From Phymorhynchus buccinoides (lineage: Eukaryota > Mollusca > Gastropoda > Neogastropoda > Raphitomidae): a stretch of DNA of 64,000 nucleotides. Numbering within the stretch: position 1 is the stretch's first letter; each line of letters opens with the position of its first letter. A program made the position numbers and the translations under genes. Below the pieces are notes generated by a model, which made no database searches, was not told the DNA's origin, and worked only from the letters and a program-made list of their open reading frames with translations. Shown here one piece after another: positions 61,340 to 64,000 of this stretch. Where the stretch lies: contig CM065682.1 in NCBI GenBank assembly GCA_017654935.2, forward strand, positions 82,270,910 to 82,334,909. The letters run 5' to 3'.

Positions 61340-61692
61340 TGCTTATAGTCCCCAAATATGGTACCTAGCAATGACAGCACTGGCCTCACAGACACAGCAC
61401 AATGCAACTTAACTCGGGGCTGTGCTTATAGTTATAGTCCCCAAATATGGTACCTAGCCATGACAGCACTGGCCTCACAGACACAGCACAATGCAACTTA
61501 ACTCAGGGCTGTGCTTATAGTTATAGTCCCCAAATATGGTATACGCACGTTACCTAGCAATGACAGCACTGGCCTCACAGACACAGCACAATGCAACTTA
61601 ACTCAGGGCTGTGCTTATAGTTATAGTCCCCAAATATGGTACCTAGCAATGACAGCACTGGCCTCACAGACACAACACAATGCAACTTAACT
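61336..61692. repeat. 85-90 bp tandem repeat, four copies
   Basis: Unit GGGCTGTGCTTATAGTTATA, GTCCCCAAATATGGTACCTA, AGCACTGGCCTCACAGACAC. It begins with the last bases of the preceding element's terminal repeat (GGGCTG), so the array formed after that insertion. Confidence 0.9.
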
Positions 61693-62051
61693 CAGGGCTC
61701 CCAGGGACCCCCATTGGGGGTCTATGAAGTACTAAGATTCTAAAGGACCCATTAAAAGAACGTGCAGGGGGGTCCCAGGGACCCCCATTGGGGGTCTATG
61801 AAGTACTAAGATTCTAGATGATCCATTAAAAGAACGTGCAGGGGCTCCCAGGGACCCCCATTGGGGGGTCTATGAAGTACTAAGATTCTAAAGGACCCAT
61901 TAAGAGAACGTGCAGGGGGTCCCAGGGATGCACTACAAAAATTTGCAATTCCACTAGGACCCTCTATCTGGCCTCTAGGAGTAGGACCCTCTATACTGTA
62001 AGTGAAGGAGTCTCTGGGACCCCTTGTTTTGCGGGACGATTGGGAACCCTG
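61693..62051 (+). mobile_element. CAGGGCTCC-family element, copy 4, with tripled left end
   Basis: CAGGGCTCCCAGGGACC to GGGAACCCTG. The left 80-bp end (GGGACCCCCATTGGGGGTCT to AGAACGTGCAGGGG) is present three times in a row. Flanks TTAACT and TTAACA agree in five of six bases. 62052-63000 shows no supportable gene; a 65-codon frame at 62338 is unassigned. Confidence 0.75.
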
Positions 62052-63149
62052 TTAACACCTTAGCATATTATTATCACAGCAAAGCAAAATTACATAACAA
62101 TAGCATTGCCACACTGGTACTTGGAACCATTGGACAAGTGGGATTTCGCTTGGGTCACCAACTTGAAAAAAAAAACCCAAAAAAACCTACTGTGTTTTTG
62201 TGAGTTGTTATTTGACAGAGTGAAAGATAAATGATTGAAGTTGTGTTTCTTGCTATTTTCTTGTTCTGTCCTTTACAAATCCTCAAATAAAATGGTAATA
62301 TACCGCAATTCGGCGGCCCGCGGCCCCAAGTCAGAAAATGGCCGACACAGAAAAGCTTGCTAGATCGTTTGGGTTTTTTCGTATCGCCGTACGTCTCACA
62401 GAAGTGACGCAGCAGCTTCAAACTTTTCAACCAATCAGAGAAAGGCTTGCTATTCAAGCCGTGCCTGACCGGATGTTGAGTATTGCTTGCAAAACAAAAT
62501 ATCGAGGTGAGAAGTTGGTCAATGTTCATCAATAAAGTTTGCCCCCAAAACCCATTTTAAGGCAAATCGGTCACATATGAACATATTCTTTGTTCATTTA
62601 TCTTTCAGAATAACTTTATTTCATAAAAATTGGTTGTGATTTGAAGCCGTAAGACGATTTGAAACACGCAAAGTGTCTCGATCGAGTCGAATGCCGCTAT
62701 CGCGGCACGTGTTTGGCCCAGCCTCGAGCACGGCAAATTATCACGCACTGCTTTTCAGCAACGCTCTTGATTAATAAAATTTACATTGCCTCAAAGTGAT
62801 TTATTATTGTTTCTATAACAGTTTATGTCGAATTACGATCATAAGACTTCAATTTATTCAAAATCATCCCAATGAGTAAGATTATTTTTTTAACCTGTTG
62901 CACCATAAGAGGAACGTTCCACTTCGAGAGGAGTCATGAGATCGCTAGATGGAACATTCTAAAACGAGACAAAGGGGGTTTAGGTTGAGAAGGGAATAAT
63001 AATATAGTTTGTTTACTGTGAACATTATTGGAATAATAATCAATGGAAAGTGCGGTCATTTGATCTATTTAGACTATTTTAGTACAAATTTTCTTGAGAT
63101 TGAATGTGTGTGCTGTTTTCTTTGTCTATTTGAACGTTTTTGGTTCTGT

Positions 63150-63315
63150 GAGGGGGGGCACTGTGTGTGTGCGTGTGTCACGTGGGGGGGGGGGGGACAC
63201 TGTGTGTGTGTCACTGTGTGTATGTGTGTGTGTGGGACACTGTGTGTGTGTGTGTGTCACGACACTCACGTGTGTGTGGGGGGGGGGGGGGGGGGACACT
63301 GTGAGTGTGTGGCTC
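63150..63315. repeat. (GT)n with G-runs
   Basis: Alternating GTGTGT and runs of 10-17 G; low complexity. The open frames are artefacts. Confidence 0.85.
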
Positions 63316-63433
63316 TTTTTCCGAAAAAAAAGCCTCCTTTCAGTCATTGGAGGCTTTTGATAGGAGCCTTCATAGGCACCTTCTAAACCACCTTCACCCC
63401 CTCCCCCTCCCCCCATTTTTTTGTTTGTTTTCT

Positions 63434-63555
63434 TCCCTGGCTAAAGGACTCCAGGGATCATCCCAACAGCTGAAGCACCTGAACCTTATCATGGTACAAA
63501 TGTATTAGCTATGGATGAGAACATTACATATGTGACTAGGCAGCCACACCCTCTC
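63434..63555 (+). repeat. dispersed repeat, inverted copy at 31378-31500
   Basis: CCCTGGCTAAAGGACTCCAG, GATCATCCCAACAGCTGAAG and GATGAGAACATTAC match the minus strand near 31400-31500. Class unknown. From 63556 to 64000 there is low-complexity and AT-rich DNA with no gene. Confidence 0.65.
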
Positions 63556-64000
63556 TTCGGGGGGGCTTTTTTTTAATCCCCCCTCTTCTACATCCCTATT
63601 TTCTCCCCGCCCCTCCCTCTTTTGTTCACCCCCCCCCCCTTCCTATCCTGCACCCCTCCTCATTTTGAATTTGTTTTTAGTTATATTTTAGAATTTGAGA
63701 CATCACAATGCATAATTTCAGAATAAGGAACTTTTTATATTTGGTTGTATCAGTATTAAGACACGAAATAACGATAACGATTGAACCACTGTCAGTGTAT
63801 TTTTGTTGAAATATAAAGAAAGTATACAAAAGGATCCTATTCAGGATAACAGGTAAAAAACCACCAACATATTAGTTAAATTATTAAAATTTTGTGTTTC
63901 TTTTCGGTAATAAGACAGAAATAACTTGACGGATCGTGTCGAGCATAGAAATAACTTGACGGATCGTGTCGAGCATATCTTAAACGGCTTCCCCGCAACA

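Noticed and set aside
62338..62535. 65-codon frame starting MADTEKLARSFGFF
   Set aside because: Unspliced, short, no recognised family; kept only as unassigned.

Overview
The window is animal genomic DNA with small split exons, long repeat-filled introns, no operons and very many short DNA transposons and minisatellites. The protein-coding content, tRNA-derived SINE-like pieces and repeat style fit a marine mollusc, probably a gastropod. That placement is an inference; no diagnostic marker is present.

Genes, left to right: (1) On the + strand, two exons (3793-3944 and 5978-6094) look like the end of a gene for an ER-lumen protein ending in RDEL. A distant canopy/saposin-like resemblance is only a hypothesis, and its 5' part was not found. 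(2) On the - strand, a 16-exon gene (37619 down to 12101) encodes IFT70/TTC30, the TPR subunit of the intraflagellar transport B complex. I reconstructed all 16 exons; they give about 655 codons, against 665 in human. Fourteen exons join cleanly, but exon 8 (3' end) and exon 11 carry indels. (3) Divergent to it, about 0.6 kb away on the + strand, is the single-exon KTI12 gene (38224-39069), an Elongator-associated P-loop protein. (4) On the - strand, the last two exons (51408-51277 and 47251-47025) of a four-pass, claudin-like membrane protein; its 5' exons probably lie beyond the right edge.

The rest is repeats. Seven elements flanked by TTAA (piggyBac type), about nine CAG...CTG elements (hAT-like, several with 6-bp rather than 8-bp target duplications), four or five TA-flanked elements, LINE 3' fragments, SINE pieces, a decayed piggyBac transposase N-terminus, and long minisatellites are present. 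The largest is about 94 copies of a 44-bp unit at 51.5-55.6 kb.

The most unusual theme is that most tandem arrays are built from exon edges. In all three split genes, the splice junction plus a few to about 120 bases of exon is repeated in the adjoining intron. About a dozen exon ends are affected, giving rows of intact-looking acceptors or donors. A second theme is array birth inside a transposon: the 4.5-kb TTAA element at 51456-55940 is the 298-bp element at 27919-28216 with one internal 44-bp segment multiplied.
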